Counted from the first letter of the stretch, positions 17,129 to 26,378 are shown. The stretch is DNA of 64,000 nucleotides from an uncultured Eubacteriales bacterium (GCA_910584745.1 CAJUDG010000013.1:1-64000); one strand, 5' to 3'. A program made the numbers and translations. Notes: generated by a model from the sequence alone, not told the origin.

Positions 17129-20100
17129 ATGGATTACCATTTTGAAAAGGGAAAATTCACCGAGGCTGAATTGGAGCAGGCAATCATAGAGCTGTTCACC
17201 GTTCAGGGATATACCTATGTTCATGGCGCGAACATCCACCGGCAGTATGGAGATATCCTTCTTTTGGATGATTTACGCTCATTTCTGACTGCCCGGTATA
17301 CAACGGAGAGCCTTTCAGATGTGGAAATCCAGAAAATCATCAACAAACTGAATCTCATCAACGCGACGCCGCTTTACAATGGGAGCCGTGAAACATTCTG
17401 GCTGCTAAATGAGGGATTTGACCTCATCCGGGATGATATGTCCAAGGTTGCACTCCATGTGGACTATATTGACTTCGACCACCCGGAAAACAACATTTTC
17501 AAAGTGGTAAACCAGTATTATGTTCAGGGGGAACACCTGCGCCGTCCTGATCTTCTGGTGTTTATCAATGGTATCCCGATTGCCATCTGCGAGTTCAAGA
17601 CTGCTATTGAGGAGGATACCACCATCTACGATGCGTGGGAGCAAATCACGACTCGATATTGCCGCGACATTCCCAAGCTGATGCGGTATTGTTTCCTTTC
17701 AGTTATCAGTGACGGCGCTAACACCAGGATGGGCAGTATCTTTACGCCTTATCAGTATTATTATTCATGGAACAAGGCAAATGATTCTGATAAGGTATCT
17801 AATGGAATCAGTTCCTTGTTTACCATGATTAAAGGAGCCTTTGTAAAAGATCGAGTATTGGCTCTCCTGCGGGACTTCATCTTTTACCCTGATGACAGTT
17901 CAAAGAATGAAACGATTATTTGCCGCTATCCACAGTTCTTCGGTGCCCGGAGTATGCTGAACAGTATCCGGCAGCATCTGCGCCCGGAAGGGGATGGCAA
18001 GGGCGGCACTTATTTTGGTGCGACTGGCTGTGGGAAAACCCACACCATGCTATTTTTGTCGCGGCTGATCACACAGCGGGATAACGCGGTATTTAATAAT
18101 CCGACCATCATCATTCTAACAGATCGGGAAGATTTGGATACACAAACTTCCGAACTTTTTGTGACAGCCACAAAATATCTCCATGAGGAAGATGTCCGAA
18201 GCATCGAAAGCCGAGACGATATGGAACAAACGCTGAAAGACCGCCCCAGCGGAGGCGTTTATATCACTACGATTCAAAAGTTCTGCGAAAAGACAGGTCT
18301 ACTCTCTAAGCGCAGCAATATCATCTGCATTTCGGACGAAGCCCACAGAACGCAGACAAGTATCGGTTCCAAGCTGAAGAAAACAGACAAGGGAGTTTTT
18401 ACGACCTATGGTTTCGGATACTACCTCCGTACCAGTTTTCCGAACGCGACCTATTGCGGGTTTACAGGAACGCCGATTGACGAAACAATAGCTGTCTTTG
18501 GCGATGTCGTAGACAGTTATACTATGAAAGAATCCAGCGATGACGGTATTACCGTTCGCATCGCTTATGAGCCTCGCCTTGCCCGCGTCATTGTTTCGGA
18601 CAAACAGGCAAAAGAAATCCAGGAATATTATGAACAGTGCGCCGAGCAAGGTTCCACCGAGGAGCAAATTGAAGAAAGCAAGCGTGCTATGAGCAAGATG
18701 ACTGCTATCCTTGGGCATCCCGATAGGCTCCATCGTCTTGCCGTGGACATCGCCAACCACTATGACGCTCTCTGCTCCGAAAAGCCTGAGATCGTTCAGA
18801 AAGCGATGATTGTATGCTCTGACAGATCTCTTGCGCTACGTGTGCTGAAGGAAATTATTTCAATTCGCCCAGATTGGGGCGTTGCCCGTAAAGCGGAGGA
18901 TGAAAGCCGCCTTTCCCAAGATCAGCTCGATAAACTCTTGCCTCTACCGAAAATCAATCTTGTTGCCACGCAGGGGCAGAACGATGAAAAAGAACTGTAC
19001 GATATGTGTGGCACAAAGGAGTATCGCAAAAAGCTAGATAAGCAATTCAAGAACGACAACTCCAACTTCAAAATTGCCATAGTTGTGGATATGTGGATCA
19101 CGGGTTTTGATGTTCCATCTCTTGCGGTCATGTACATTGATAAACCACTCCAGAAACATACACTCATCCAGACTATTTCCCGCGTCAATCGTTTGTTTGA
19201 AGGCAAAGATAAAGGGCTGGTCGTTGACTATATTGGGATCAAGAATGATATGCTTGAAGCCGTAAAGAAATATGGTGGTCCCCAAGAGAGTCCGATTGAT
19301 GAACTAAACATTTCCCTTGGAATTTTTAGAAACCATCTGGCGCTGATTGATGAGCTACTGATCAATTTTGATGCCTCCAAATTCTATAACGGTACTCCGC
19401 TTGAAAGGTTAAACTGTCTGAATGTTGCGGCAGAATATGTGCAGATAAGAAAAGAGATGCAGACCCGGTTCATGGGGCTGTCACGCCGGTTGAAAAGCGC
19501 ATATATGATTTGTTTCCCATCCGGCGAATTGTCGGATGCAGAAACAGGAAAAGCACAATTTGATCTTGCCATCCGCTCCATTATCTATAAGCAAACAAAA
19601 GACGATGCGTCGGATGCCGAAATCATGAATCGCGTTGTAGAGGATATGGTACGTGATGCGATAACCTGTACAGGCATTGAAAATATCGTAGATGAGCACA
19701 AACAGGTTGACTTGTTTAGCGAGGATTTCCTTAACGAACTTCAGACCGTAAAGATGCCCATCACCCGGTTTAACGCACTGTTGAAACTGCTCCGCAAAGC
19801 AATTAACGCTTATGGGCGAACCAATAAGGTCAAAGCGATGGCTTTCGATGAGAGACTGCGTCAGGTGGTCGATACCTACAACAGTCGTGATAAGTTGGTG
19901 TTCACAAGCGAAGTTGTAGCCGATTTTGTGAATGGCCTTTCTGACCAGTTGATGCAGATTTTGAAAGAATTGCAGGATGATAAATCCTCTTTCGAGAAAC
20001 TTGGCATCACCTATGAAGAGAAAGCATTCTTTGATATTCTTGTAAAAGTTCGTGATGATCATGGTTTTCCATATGAGGATAAAAAATGCCTTGTGCTTGC

Positions 20101-20290
20101 TAAAAAAATCAAAGAACTGGTGGATGATAAAGCACAGTTTGCTGATTGGTCTACTCGTGATGATATCAAGAACCAGTTGAATATGGATTTGACCGTCCTA
20201 CTTTATAAAAACGGATATCCGCCGGAGTGGGATGAAGAAGTGTTCGAGAAAGTCATGGAACAGGCGGAAAACTTTAAAATGTACAGTTAG
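17129..20290 (+). CDS. hsdR: Type I restriction endonuclease/translocase subunit
   Basis: The 1053-aa protein has an N-terminal nuclease with PDLLVFINGIPIAICEFK (PD-ExK, about 140-156). It also has superfamily 2 motor motifs: GATGCGKTHT (about 298), SDEAHRTQ (about 400), FTGTPI and QTISRVNR, plus a C-terminal helical domain binding HsdM/S. The enzyme translocates DNA and cuts away from the unmodified site. It appears complete. The last 42 codons are also found as a relic at 37469-37595. Confidence 0.95.
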   Translation: MDYHFEKGKFTEAELEQAIIELFTVQGYTYVHGANIHRQYGDILLLDDLRSFLTARYTTESLSDVEIQKIINKLNLINATPLYNGSRETFWLLNEGFDLIRDDMSKVALHVDYIDFDHPENNIFKVVNQYYVQGEHLRRPDLLVFINGIPIAICEFKTAIEEDTTIYDAWEQITTRYCRDIPKLMRYCFLSVISDGANTRMGSIFTPYQYYYSWNKANDSDKVSNGISSLFTMIKGAFVKDRVLALLRDFIFYPDDSSKNETIICRYPQFFGARSMLNSIRQHLRPEGDGKGGTYFGATGCGKTHTMLFLSRLITQRDNAVFNNPTIIILTDREDLDTQTSELFVTATKYLHEEDVRSIESRDDMEQTLKDRPSGGVYITTIQKFCEKTGLLSKRSNIICISDEAHRTQTSIGSKLKKTDKGVFTTYGFGYYLRTSFPNATYCGFTGTPIDETIAVFGDVVDSYTMKESSDDGITVRIAYEPRLARVIVSDKQAKEIQEYYEQCAEQGSTEEQIEESKRAMSKMTAILGHPDRLHRLAVDIANHYDALCSEKPEIVQKAMIVCSDRSLALRVLKEIISIRPDWGVARKAEDESRLSQDQLDKLLPLPKINLVATQGQNDEKELYDMCGTKEYRKKLDKQFKNDNSNFKIAIVVDMWITGFDVPSLAVMYIDKPLQKHTLIQTISRVNRLFEGKDKGLVVDYIGIKNDMLEAVKKYGGPQESPIDELNISLGIFRNHLALIDELLINFDASKFYNGTPLERLNCLNVAAEYVQIRKEMQTRFMGLSRRLKSAYMICFPSGELSDAETGKAQFDLAIRSIIYKQTKDDASDAEIMNRVVEDMVRDAITCTGIENIVDEHKQVDLFSEDFLNELQTVKMPITRFNALLKLLRKAINAYGRTNKVKAMAFDERLRQVVDTYNSRDKLVFTSEVVADFVNGLSDQLMQILKELQDDKSSFEKLGITYEEKAFFDILVKVRDDHGFPYEDKKCLVLAKKIKELVDDKAQFADWSTRDDIKNQLNMDLTVLLYKNGYPPEWDEEVFEKVMEQAENFKMYS

Positions 20291-20302
20291 TTCTTAAATC
20301 TG

Positions 20303-20593
20303 TCATTGCCCATCAATAAATGGCACATCCATATCCTCCATAACTTCCAGCATAAACCTTGCCCCCAAACGAAAGCCCAGCACAAACGAATCGCGTTCGC
20401 TCACACTGGACAGTTCGTCTTGACAGTCTCTTAGTTTTTCAAACACAGCTTTTGCGCCCTCTGATAGCATGGGGGCCAAGTTCTCCTCGTTCTTAGCGAT
20501 GAGATTAAGCAGCTTAGCAAACCGGCTGTTTGGTACAATGTCCCGCTCGTTGGGTTGTATGTTACCGTACCAGAATTCTTCTAAAATCTTCAT
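20303..20593 (-). CDS. DUF6809 family protein
   Basis: The 96-aa product (EEFWYGNIQPNERD at the start, FVLGFRLGARFMLEVMEDMD near the end) fits DUF6809, a small helical family common in clostridial elements and of unknown function. It is convergent with hsdR, leaving only 12 bases between stops. A broken copy lies at 37608-37732 in segment III. Confidence 0.8.
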   Translation of the reverse strand: MKILEEFWYGNIQPNERDIVPNSRFAKLLNLIAKNEENLAPMLSEGAKAVFEKLRDCQDELSSVSERDSFVLGFRLGARFMLEVMEDMDVPFIDGQ

Positions 20594-20685
20594 TTTCTTT
20601 CCCTTCCTTTCAACACGACACTACCACAAACCTTTCCAAAAGTCCAGAGAAATTTTCTTGGTTTTCACAGAAAAAAGGAGCACTC

Positions 20686-21048
20686 ATGTGCCAACCAGAA
20701 GCCATTGAGATTTTGAATGAAGTATTCCGCCAATGCCAGAATATATTTCCTTGCGAAATCCGGGATGCCTACCTCTATGGTTCATATGCCAGGGGTGATT
20801 ATGACAACGAATCTGATGTTGATATTCTCCTGACTGTAGACCTAGAACCCACAGAAATTTCATGCTATCGGAATCAAATTGCCGCTATTTCTAGCGACCT
20901 GAGCTTGGCGCATGATGTCACCGTTTCAATTACCGTGAAGTCGTTTGATTGCTTTCATCGGTATTCCACTGTACTTCCATTTTACAGAAATGTGTTGACC
21001 GAGGGAATACGCTCTACTGCGGGAGCCGGCGTTTCAGGGCACAGTTGA
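20686..21048 (+). CDS. MNT-type nucleotidyltransferase
   Basis: The 120-aa protein has the minimal nucleotidyltransferase motif GSYARGDYDNESDVDIL, with both catalytic aspartates (DVD) intact. Such proteins act as antitoxins that AMPylate a partner HEPN toxin (MntA type) or as drug-modifying enzymes. No HEPN gene follows; the next gene is another nucleotidyltransferase. AAAAAGGAG precedes ATG 20686. Confidence 0.82.
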   Translation: MCQPEAIEILNEVFRQCQNIFPCEIRDAYLYGSYARGDYDNESDVDILLTVDLEPTEISCYRNQIAAISSDLSLAHDVTVSITVKSFDCFHRYSTVLPFYRNVLTEGIRSTAGAGVSGHS

Positions 21049-21116
21049 TTATTGGGCTAGCGTGTGCTTTACTACATATACCGAAACTTCCTACTTCCCA
21101 AAAATGGAGGCGAAAT

Positions 21117-21422
21117 ATGATGTCCAAGAAGATTCTGACAACTGAAGAGATTCGCCTAACGATTCTCCCTCTGCTCAAAAAATACCGGGCTGAAAAAGCC
21201 ATCCTGTTTGGTTCATACGCTAGAAACGAGGCCAACGGCAGGTCGCACATAGACCCCCTCATCATAGGCGGTAAGGATTTTATTCCCACTGATGTCTTTT
21301 GTATTGCTGACGAACTTTACCGCACCCTAGCTAAAAGTGTAGACGTATACGAGTTATGTGAAATCAATCCTGGTTCAGATTTATACAATAGGATTTTAGC
21401 CGAGGGAGTGCGGATTGCATGA
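21117..21422 (+). CDS. Degenerate MNT-type nucleotidyltransferase
   Basis: The 101-aa product keeps the fold signature GSYARNEANGR but reads SHIDP where the active family has SDIDL. The first metal-binding aspartate is therefore His and catalysis is doubtful. It follows the intact MNT gene by 68 bases with its own GGAGG at ATG 21117. It may be a decayed duplicate or a non-catalytic partner. Confidence 0.75.
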   Translation: MMSKKILTTEEIRLTILPLLKKYRAEKAILFGSYARNEANGRSHIDPLIIGGKDFIPTDVFCIADELYRTLAKSVDVYELCEINPGSDLYNRILAEGVRIA

Positions 21423-21500
21423 GGTGCCATTTTATTTCATTTCAAAAAATAGGTTGATTTTATCCTATAAATAGCATATAATAATGGCGAGGTGATTCCA

Positions 21501-21752
21501 ATGACTGTTAATACAGATATTCTTGTCCCAATGACTGAGGCAAATCAGAATTTTTCTAAGGTGGCCCGGCTGGTAGACGAATCCGGTCTGGCTGTTATAC
21601 TCAAAAACAATAAGCCCCGCTATGTTGTAGTAGATTTTGCGGAATACGACCAAATCCAGAGTTTTCAAGTGCAGCGCTGGGAAAGAGTGGGCGCTGCTGC
21701 TGATCGTCTTATCGCAGAGAATCTGGAGGCATTTCAGGAGCTTGCAAAATGA
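21501..21752 (+). CDS. phd: Phd/YefM-type antitoxin
   Basis: The 83-aa protein starts MTVNTDILVPMTEANQNF, and the segment AVILKNNKPRYVVVDFAEYD is the typical Phd/YefM DNA-binding N-terminal domain. The C-terminal tail would wrap the toxin. It overlaps doc by four bases and is expected to repress the pair's own promoter. Confidence 0.88.
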   Translation: MTVNTDILVPMTEANQNFSKVARLVDESGLAVILKNNKPRYVVVDFAEYDQIQSFQVQRWERVGAAADRLIAENLEAFQELAK

Positions 21753-22129
21753 TTCGTCTGACAACTGATGAAGTGATCCGTCTGCACGAAAAACTACTTT
21801 CAGCTACCGGCGGCAGTCCTGGCTTTCGGGATCAAGGTCTTTTAGAATCTGCTGTGTGGAGTGCAGATGCGGCGTTCGGCAATGTAGAACGGTATCCAAG
21901 CATAGAAGAGAAGGCTGCCCGCTTATCATATGCACTTATAAGTAACCACGCCTTTGTAGATGGCAACAAGCGTATTGGTATTCTTGCCATGCTTGTCACA
22001 CTGGATTTGAATGATGTGGCTCTGCAATATAGCCAAACCGAGTTGATAGAGCTTGGACTAGCCGTGGCGAATGGGCAAGCAAAGTATGATGACATCCTTG
22101 TATGGATATATAATCACAAATTGGGCTAA
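21749..22129 (+). CDS. doc: Doc-type toxin (Fic fold)
   Basis: The 126-aa protein carries the Fic/Doc active-site motif as HAFVDGNKRIG (about 70-80). Doc toxins phosphorylate EF-Tu and stop translation. With the Phd-type antitoxin it forms an addiction module near the right end of the element, which would favour its maintenance. All key motif residues are present and length is normal for Doc. Confidence 0.9.
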   Translation: MIRLTTDEVIRLHEKLLSATGGSPGFRDQGLLESAVWSADAAFGNVERYPSIEEKAARLSYALISNHAFVDGNKRIGILAMLVTLDLNDVALQYSQTELIELGLAVANGQAKYDDILVWIYNHKLG

Positions 22130-22204
22130 AAACCCATCCCAAGATTAGTGATGAACACGAATTATCTTGCATCAGGCAATAACTGCACAGGGAAATGTGA
22201 CGGT

Positions 22205-22533
22205 GATAGTTTTGTACTCATGGGCCGAGGCCAGGGCCCACAGCAGCTTTATGGGCTTGGTACAGCGGAGTGAAGTAATGCCCGCAGGGAGTTGAGCCGC
22301 TCCCTCTTGTCTGGGGGGCGGCCAGCCGCCAACTCTCCGGGATGATGAGCAAGTCCTCATAGCGCTACTTCTTGAAACGCTCGTCGTACATCCCGGCGTC
22401 GGCAAAGGACACCAGATGCCCGATGCACCAGGCAGCCGTTGCCCTGCAAGTAGCCCTCTTGCCGGTCGGTCGCCTCGATCACGGCGGCGATGCTCCGGGC
22501 CACGCTGGGCTATTCCGCGATTACTAATTTCAT
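22205..22533 (-). pseudogene. topB: topB (DNA topoisomerase III) 5' relic
   Basis: Read on the minus strand from ATG 22533, after a good AGGAGA site, the sequence encodes MKLVIAE, then a stop where TopB has a Lys (EKPSVA). It continues PSVARSIAAVIEATDRQEGYLQGNG and, after frame breaks, CTKPIKLLW. Most of TopB is missing. ICE elements commonly carry topB; this is a nonfunctional remnant matching the one at 38552-38877. Confidence 0.82.
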
Positions 22534-22608
22534 CAGGTTATTTCTCTCCTTGATAAATTATTGATGTGCGCTATAATTAAAGAAGCAATAATAGGGAGAA
22601 GGTTAGAT

Positions 22609-22995
22609 ATGGAGTTCATTAAATCGTTATTCGCGTTAATATCTAATGTTGAGAATTGGTCTGTGGATGATGTACTGTCAGCAACTTCGATTGTTCTTGT
22701 GATAGTTGGCGGACTCTTTGCATACAGGCAGTGGAAATTTGCAAATACTACGAGACGGACAGAACTTATCAACCAAATTCTAGAAAAGTTGCGGTTTGAT
22801 AAAGAGTTAGTAACTACCACATACTTAATTGATTATGAGGATGATTGGTATGATGGTAACTTTCATGACCGTGAAGATGATTTTGAATACCAAATGGATA
22901 AGTTAATGTCCTATCTTTCGTATATTTGCTATTTGCAGAAAGAACGAAAAATTAGCGCTAAAGAATTTTGTATTCTAAAAATACGAAATCAATAG
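22609..22995 (+). CDS. Small membrane protein, unknown
   Basis: The 128-aa product has one N-terminal transmembrane helix (about 19-38, VLSATSIVLVIVGGLFAYRQW) followed by a soluble charged domain rich in Asp and Glu (DYEDDWYDGNFHDREDDFEY). The ATG 22609 follows GGAGAAGG. No family is recognised. The abrupt end may mean a shortened C-terminus. Confidence 0.65.
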   Translation: MEFIKSLFALISNVENWSVDDVLSATSIVLVIVGGLFAYRQWKFANTTRRTELINQILEKLRFDKELVTTTYLIDYEDDWYDGNFHDREDDFEYQMDKLMSYLSYICYLQKERKISAKEFCILKIRNQ

Positions 22996-23185
22996 GGCCT
23001 GTTCTTCTCATGCAGTTCAATGCTATTTGTGGAACCTATATCATTTTTCCCGTCAGCAGGGAACACAGTGTAGCTTTCAATATCTCATTGATTATGGGTT
23101 AAAGCAAACGCTAATCAATAAAAAGGAATTTACCAACTCTCAATCAACGCACTACATAAAAACGCTTAATTTTTAACAAACCCAA

Positions 23186-23344
23186 TCATTCTTCGTCGAT
23201 TTCGTCCTCATCGTCAAAGTCGTATTCGGACAGGTCGAAACTGCCTGACACATCGTCATTGGACTCGCGAACTTGAAATGACATAGTACCCAGACGCCAA
23301 CCAGGACCACGATTCATAATAGCTGACGATGCTGCAAAGCGCAT
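23186..23344 (-). CDS. Possible 52-aa acidic protein
   Basis: A short minus-strand frame from ATG 23344 ends in a strongly acidic tail (YDFDDEDEIDEE). No ribosome binding site is convincing. It may be the C-terminal remnant of a longer gene. The rest of 22996-23380 holds nothing I can assign. Confidence 0.3.
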   Translation of the reverse strand: MRFAASSAIMNRGPGWRLGTMSFQVRESNDDVSGSFDLSEYDFDDEDEIDEE

Positions 23345-23382
23345 TTTCTTCCGTTATCTTCAGTGAAAGCGAGGGACAATAA

Positions 23383-23628
23383 ATGGAATATTAATATTCC
23401 CCAAAATATGAATCCGATGCAGAGTGGTACTGCCGTCACGATCCAGAGGAGGAGAGGTTCTACAACATATTTTTTGACTTGTGCCGCAAGTACAATATCC
23501 GCTGGGCCAGCGCCGACGAAAAGGAACGTGAGTTCATTGAAGAGGTCACTCGCGTAACGTATGAGCGAGACAAAGCCATTCGATTGGGACTGCCGCTGTC
23601 AGAAGTTCGCCCCTCTTTTGTCCGCTGA
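23383..23628 (+). pseudogene. Broken terminal gene of segment I
   Basis: The frame begins MEY, meets TAA at codon 4, then stays open for 77 codons with protein-like content (FYNIFFDLCRKYNIRWASAD ... LGLPLSEVRPSFVR). This looks like a genuine gene disabled by one nonsense mutation. Family not recognised. It is the last gene before the right-end repeats. Confidence 0.55.
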
Positions 23629-23779
23629 CTACTGTTTGACTACTATTTTCCGGAAACTCAAAAATCAGCGTAAAGCAAGGCGTTTCTAAGACTCTCGGCC
23701 CCCGGGCAATGTGGTGCTATTTTTGTGCGCTCTGGACAAAACCCAGCGTTTTCGGGCTTTCCCCTTTAACGGCCTGATA
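23627..23779. repeat. Right end of segment I with GACTACT repeats
   Basis: GACTACT occurs at 23627-23633 and 23638-23644, 11 bases apart (one helical turn), followed by an AAGGCGTTTCTA block and CGGCCTGATA next to the att core. The same order occurs at 35895-36047 before the third att copy. These are candidate integrase arm-binding sites. Confidence 0.65.
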
Positions 23780-23825
23780 ACTCCGACTCTGAGGGCCGCT
23801 GGTTCGAATCCAGTCAAGCGCGCCA
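23780..23825 (+). repeat. att site, copy 2 (tRNA-Arg 3' end)
   Basis: This 46-base sequence is identical to tRNA positions 41-86, from the anticodon loop to CCA. The 5' part of the tRNA is absent, so it is an attachment-site scar and not a functional tRNA. Confidence 0.95.
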
Positions 23826-23826
23826 A

Positions 23827-23861
23827 AAAGCGGGAAAGTTCGTATTGAACTTTCCCGCTTT
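23827..23861. terminator. Perfect hairpin just inside segment II
   Basis: AAAGCGGGAAAGTTC and its complement enclose GTATT. It replaces the left-end terminator and first two genes seen after att copies 1 and 3. It could terminate transcription in either direction. Confidence 0.6.
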
Positions 23862-23890
23862 ACAATATATCCGATATGAGGTGCTCGCTC

Positions 23891-24907
23891 ATGAAAAATA
23901 TTATTATCGTCGGCCCCTCAAGGGCCGGGAAAACGACTTTGGCAAAACAGTTGAGTGATAAATTAAATTATTTTGTTATCAGCCTTGATAAGCTGGTAGC
24001 TACATTCCAAGCAGCCTATCCCCAGCTAGACATTCGTCTTAACTGGAATAGAAATACGACAACGGAAAATATAGCACCGTTTATCGGTCACTTTCTGGGT
24101 TTATTCTCGTCTGGCGATGGAATAAAATACGAGTTAAATCTCCGTGCACACAATGTAAAAGACAATGCTTTTGTGCTGGAAGGCGGGTACTTTGATTTTG
24201 AAAAAATCACCTCTATTTTGCAGGAATATGGGGTGAATGAATTGAAAGACCGCTTTATTTTGATCGGATTAGTTCAGGGCCAAAAGACGGTTGATGAGTA
24301 TGTAAGCGACTTCAAAAAGTACGACACAGAAGACGATTGGACATACAATTTGAGTGAGGACGAATTGAGAGATTATGTTACACGAGACGCTATTCCATTT
24401 AACCGGGCTATGACAGATCACCTGACAAAGTATGGCTTTACAGTTTACGATACATCGTCAGAACGGGAGCGCGTTTTCGATAAGATCGTTGAGGATAATC
24501 CGAGGCTGGAGCGCCTGCCAGAGAGTCTGCGTACTGAAATGGCAGCGCGCGTGGCAAACCTTGATTTGACGGATACGGTACTGGTACATGGTGATTTGAC
24601 CGGGGAGAATATTCTGGTTGATGAGGATGGTAGCCCGGTCATTATCGACTGCGCTGATGCTTGTTTAGCGCCCTGGTGGTATGAGCTGGCCCCGCTGGTA
24701 TTTGAGCTTTTCCACTGCCGGAAAGATTTGTTGCGGTTGTTTGTGGACACCGATTCGGAAACATTTGTAGAGCGGGTTTTGGACGCTGTGTGCGTACACG
24801 ATTTCGGCGCCAATATGCTTTTGGATTTGGCCGAAAGAGAAAAAGTCCCATGCTTTTCGCATTTAGCGGAAGTCAGGGACTTTTTGTTGGGCCGGGTGTG
24901 CGGTTAG
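23891..24907 (+). CDS. P-loop kinase fused to APH catalytic half
   Basis: The 338-aa protein joins an almost complete P-loop kinase (GPSRAGKTT at 7-15) in frame to the C-terminal half of the APH-like phosphotransferase, including HGDLTGEN and IDCAD but lacking the APH N-lobe. The junction lies at about 24493-24500, where kinase-like GAGGATAAT meets the APH-derived AATCC.AGG. In segment I these genes are separated by MBL, HD and a 142-aa gene, so a deletion made the fusion. Its open frame is intact; whether it works is unknown, and the APH half lacks its nucleotide-binding lobe. Confidence 0.85.
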   Translation: MKNIIIVGPSRAGKTTLAKQLSDKLNYFVISLDKLVATFQAAYPQLDIRLNWNRNTTTENIAPFIGHFLGLFSSGDGIKYELNLRAHNVKDNAFVLEGGYFDFEKITSILQEYGVNELKDRFILIGLVQGQKTVDEYVSDFKKYDTEDDWTYNLSEDELRDYVTRDAIPFNRAMTDHLTKYGFTVYDTSSERERVFDKIVEDNPRLERLPESLRTEMAARVANLDLTDTVLVHGDLTGENILVDEDGSPVIIDCADACLAPWWYELAPLVFELFHCRKDLLRLFVDTDSETFVERVLDAVCVHDFGANMLLDLAEREKVPCFSHLAEVRDFLLGRVCG

Positions 24908-24937
24908 ATATCCAGGCTCTCTTGTAAGACAGCACTA
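24904..24937 (-). pseudogene. Last bases of a deleted integrase gene
   Basis: The sequence from the fused gene's stop to 24937 is identical to the final 30 or so bases of the integrase at 4058, then homology stops abruptly. The rest of this integrase has been lost. Confidence 0.85.
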
Positions 24938-25064
24938 CCAGCAGGTTCGCCAGGGACTTGCTGCCCTCCTTCGTGATTTTCCCGCCCTTGAACAGGGCGA
25001 ATCCTACGAGCATGTATATAGCCATGGTCAGGGTCTGCTGAAAAACTATGCCGGTGGTTTCCAT
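24938..25064 (-). pseudogene. AEC-family transporter, N-terminal fragment
   Basis: From ATG 25064 the frame encodes METTGIVFQQTLTMAIYMLV and a following FALFKGGKITKEGSKSLANLL. This is the first transmembrane segment and loop of an auxin-efflux-carrier-type permease. The gene is cut at about residue 43 by the junction with the integrase tail. It is a broken host gene marking one edge of the deletion. Confidence 0.75.
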
Positions 25065-25256
25065 TCAAAAGCTCTCCCCAAATAACTAAGATTTTCTTTT
25101 ATTATAGCCAATAAGCCCGGATTTGTCAAATAAAGCCATGCCTTTCATTAACTTAATAGATGTTAAGTTATATTTAATATCGTTATTTATGCGAAGGCGT
25201 CCCAGCTTTGGCAGTTATATACTAAAAATTTATGAATAAATTGTGAAACAATGCCG

Positions 25257-25285
25257 TTGACTATTAAAGAAAAAAGATATATACT
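25257..25285 (+). promoter_or_regulatory. Promoter of the sugar ABC operon
   Basis: TTGACT at 25257-25262 and TATACT at 25280-25285 are 17 bases apart. The surrounding 25070-25420 is AT-rich and gene-free; no clear LacI-type palindrome stood out. Confidence 0.6.
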
Positions 25286-25421
25286 ATGGAAACAGTGAAT
25301 ATCGGACAAAGGGAAACAAAGATAACGCTTTGCTGGAATTGAGGTGATACTGCCAGTTTACTAAACACAAAATAAAATTTTGTTTATATTTCGACCTACT
25401 TTTTATAAGGAGTGATTCGTA

Positions 25422-26378
25422 ATGAGTTCGGTTGCTGGCAAGGCTGCCAAGGAGAGCCTTGGTACCCGCTTTCAAAGGACCTGGAGGGGCGTTCTCAAGC
25501 ACTGGCAGATATACTGTATAATCCTTCTGCCGCTGGCATGGTACATCGTCTTCTCCTACATCCCCATGGGCGGCCTGTCCCTCGCCTTTAAGGACTATAA
25601 GGCAAACCTGGGCATATGGGGCAGCCCCTGGAACGGCCTTGAGAACTACAGCTATGTAATGCGCGACCCCGACTTTTTCGCCTCTATATGGCGTACCCTC
25701 TCTATCAACCTGGGACGGCTGGTTTTCGTGTTCCCGTTCCCCGTTCTGTTCGCTATCATGCTCAACGAGATCCGGTTTCCCAAATACCGCAAGTTTTTGC
25801 AGACGGTGATGACCTTTCCCAACTTCCTCTCCTGGGTCATCGTCTCCAGCATACTGATAAACGTCCTCTCCTTCGACGGCATGGTAAACGGGCTGTTGGG
25901 CACCTTCGGGAAGGAGCCGGTCAATTTCCTTGGCAGCGAGTCCTTCTTCCAGCCACTGCTGTACATATCGGACATCTGGAAATCCTCGGGCTGGAACACC
26001 ATTATATATTTGGCTGCCATTACCGGCATAGACCAGAGCCAATATGAGGCGGCGGAGGTGGACGGAGCCTCGAGAATGCAGAGGATATTCCAGATAACCA
26101 TACCGAATCTTCTGCCGACCATAATCATCATGTTTATCCTGACCACCGGCAACCTGATGTCCGCTGGGTTTGACCAGATATTCAACCTGAGCAATTCCGC
26201 CGTCAAGTCCGTCGCCGAGACGCTGGATATGTATATCTACCGCATCACCTTCCAGACCGCGCCGGACTTCGGGTTTTCCACCGCCGTCAGCTTGTTCCGC
26301 TCTATTGTGAACATGGTGCTGCTGGTCCTTGCCGACCGCGGTTCCAGAATGATGGGCGGAAACGGACTTTTCGCATAA
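25422..26378 (+). CDS. Sugar ABC transporter permease (LplB type)
   Basis: The 318-aa inner-membrane protein has about six transmembrane helices and the cytoplasmic EAA loop (YEAAEVDGASRMQRIFQITI) that docks the ATPase. It belongs to the LplB/YtcP group that imports complex oligosaccharides. AAGGAGTG precedes ATG 25422. It is the first gene of a three-gene permease/binding-protein operon without an ATPase gene, as usual in Firmicutes that use a shared MsmX-like ATPase. Confidence 0.92.
   Translation: MSSVAGKAAKESLGTRFQRTWRGVLKHWQIYCIILLPLAWYIVFSYIPMGGLSLAFKDYKANLGIWGSPWNGLENYSYVMRDPDFFASIWRTLSINLGRLVFVFPFPVLFAIMLNEIRFPKYRKFLQTVMTFPNFLSWVIVSSILINVLSFDGMVNGLLGTFGKEPVNFLGSESFFQPLLYISDIWKSSGWNTIIYLAAITGIDQSQYEAAEVDGASRMQRIFQITIPNLLPTIIIMFILTTGNLMSAGFDQIFNLSNSAVKSVAETLDMYIYRITFQTAPDFGFSTAVSLFRSIVNMVLLVLADRGSRMMGGNGLFA

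Noticed and set aside
22172..22405. A 77-codon minus-strand frame in the 22-kb gene-poor stretch
   Set aside because: The same DNA reads as TopB fragments in another frame, which explains it better.
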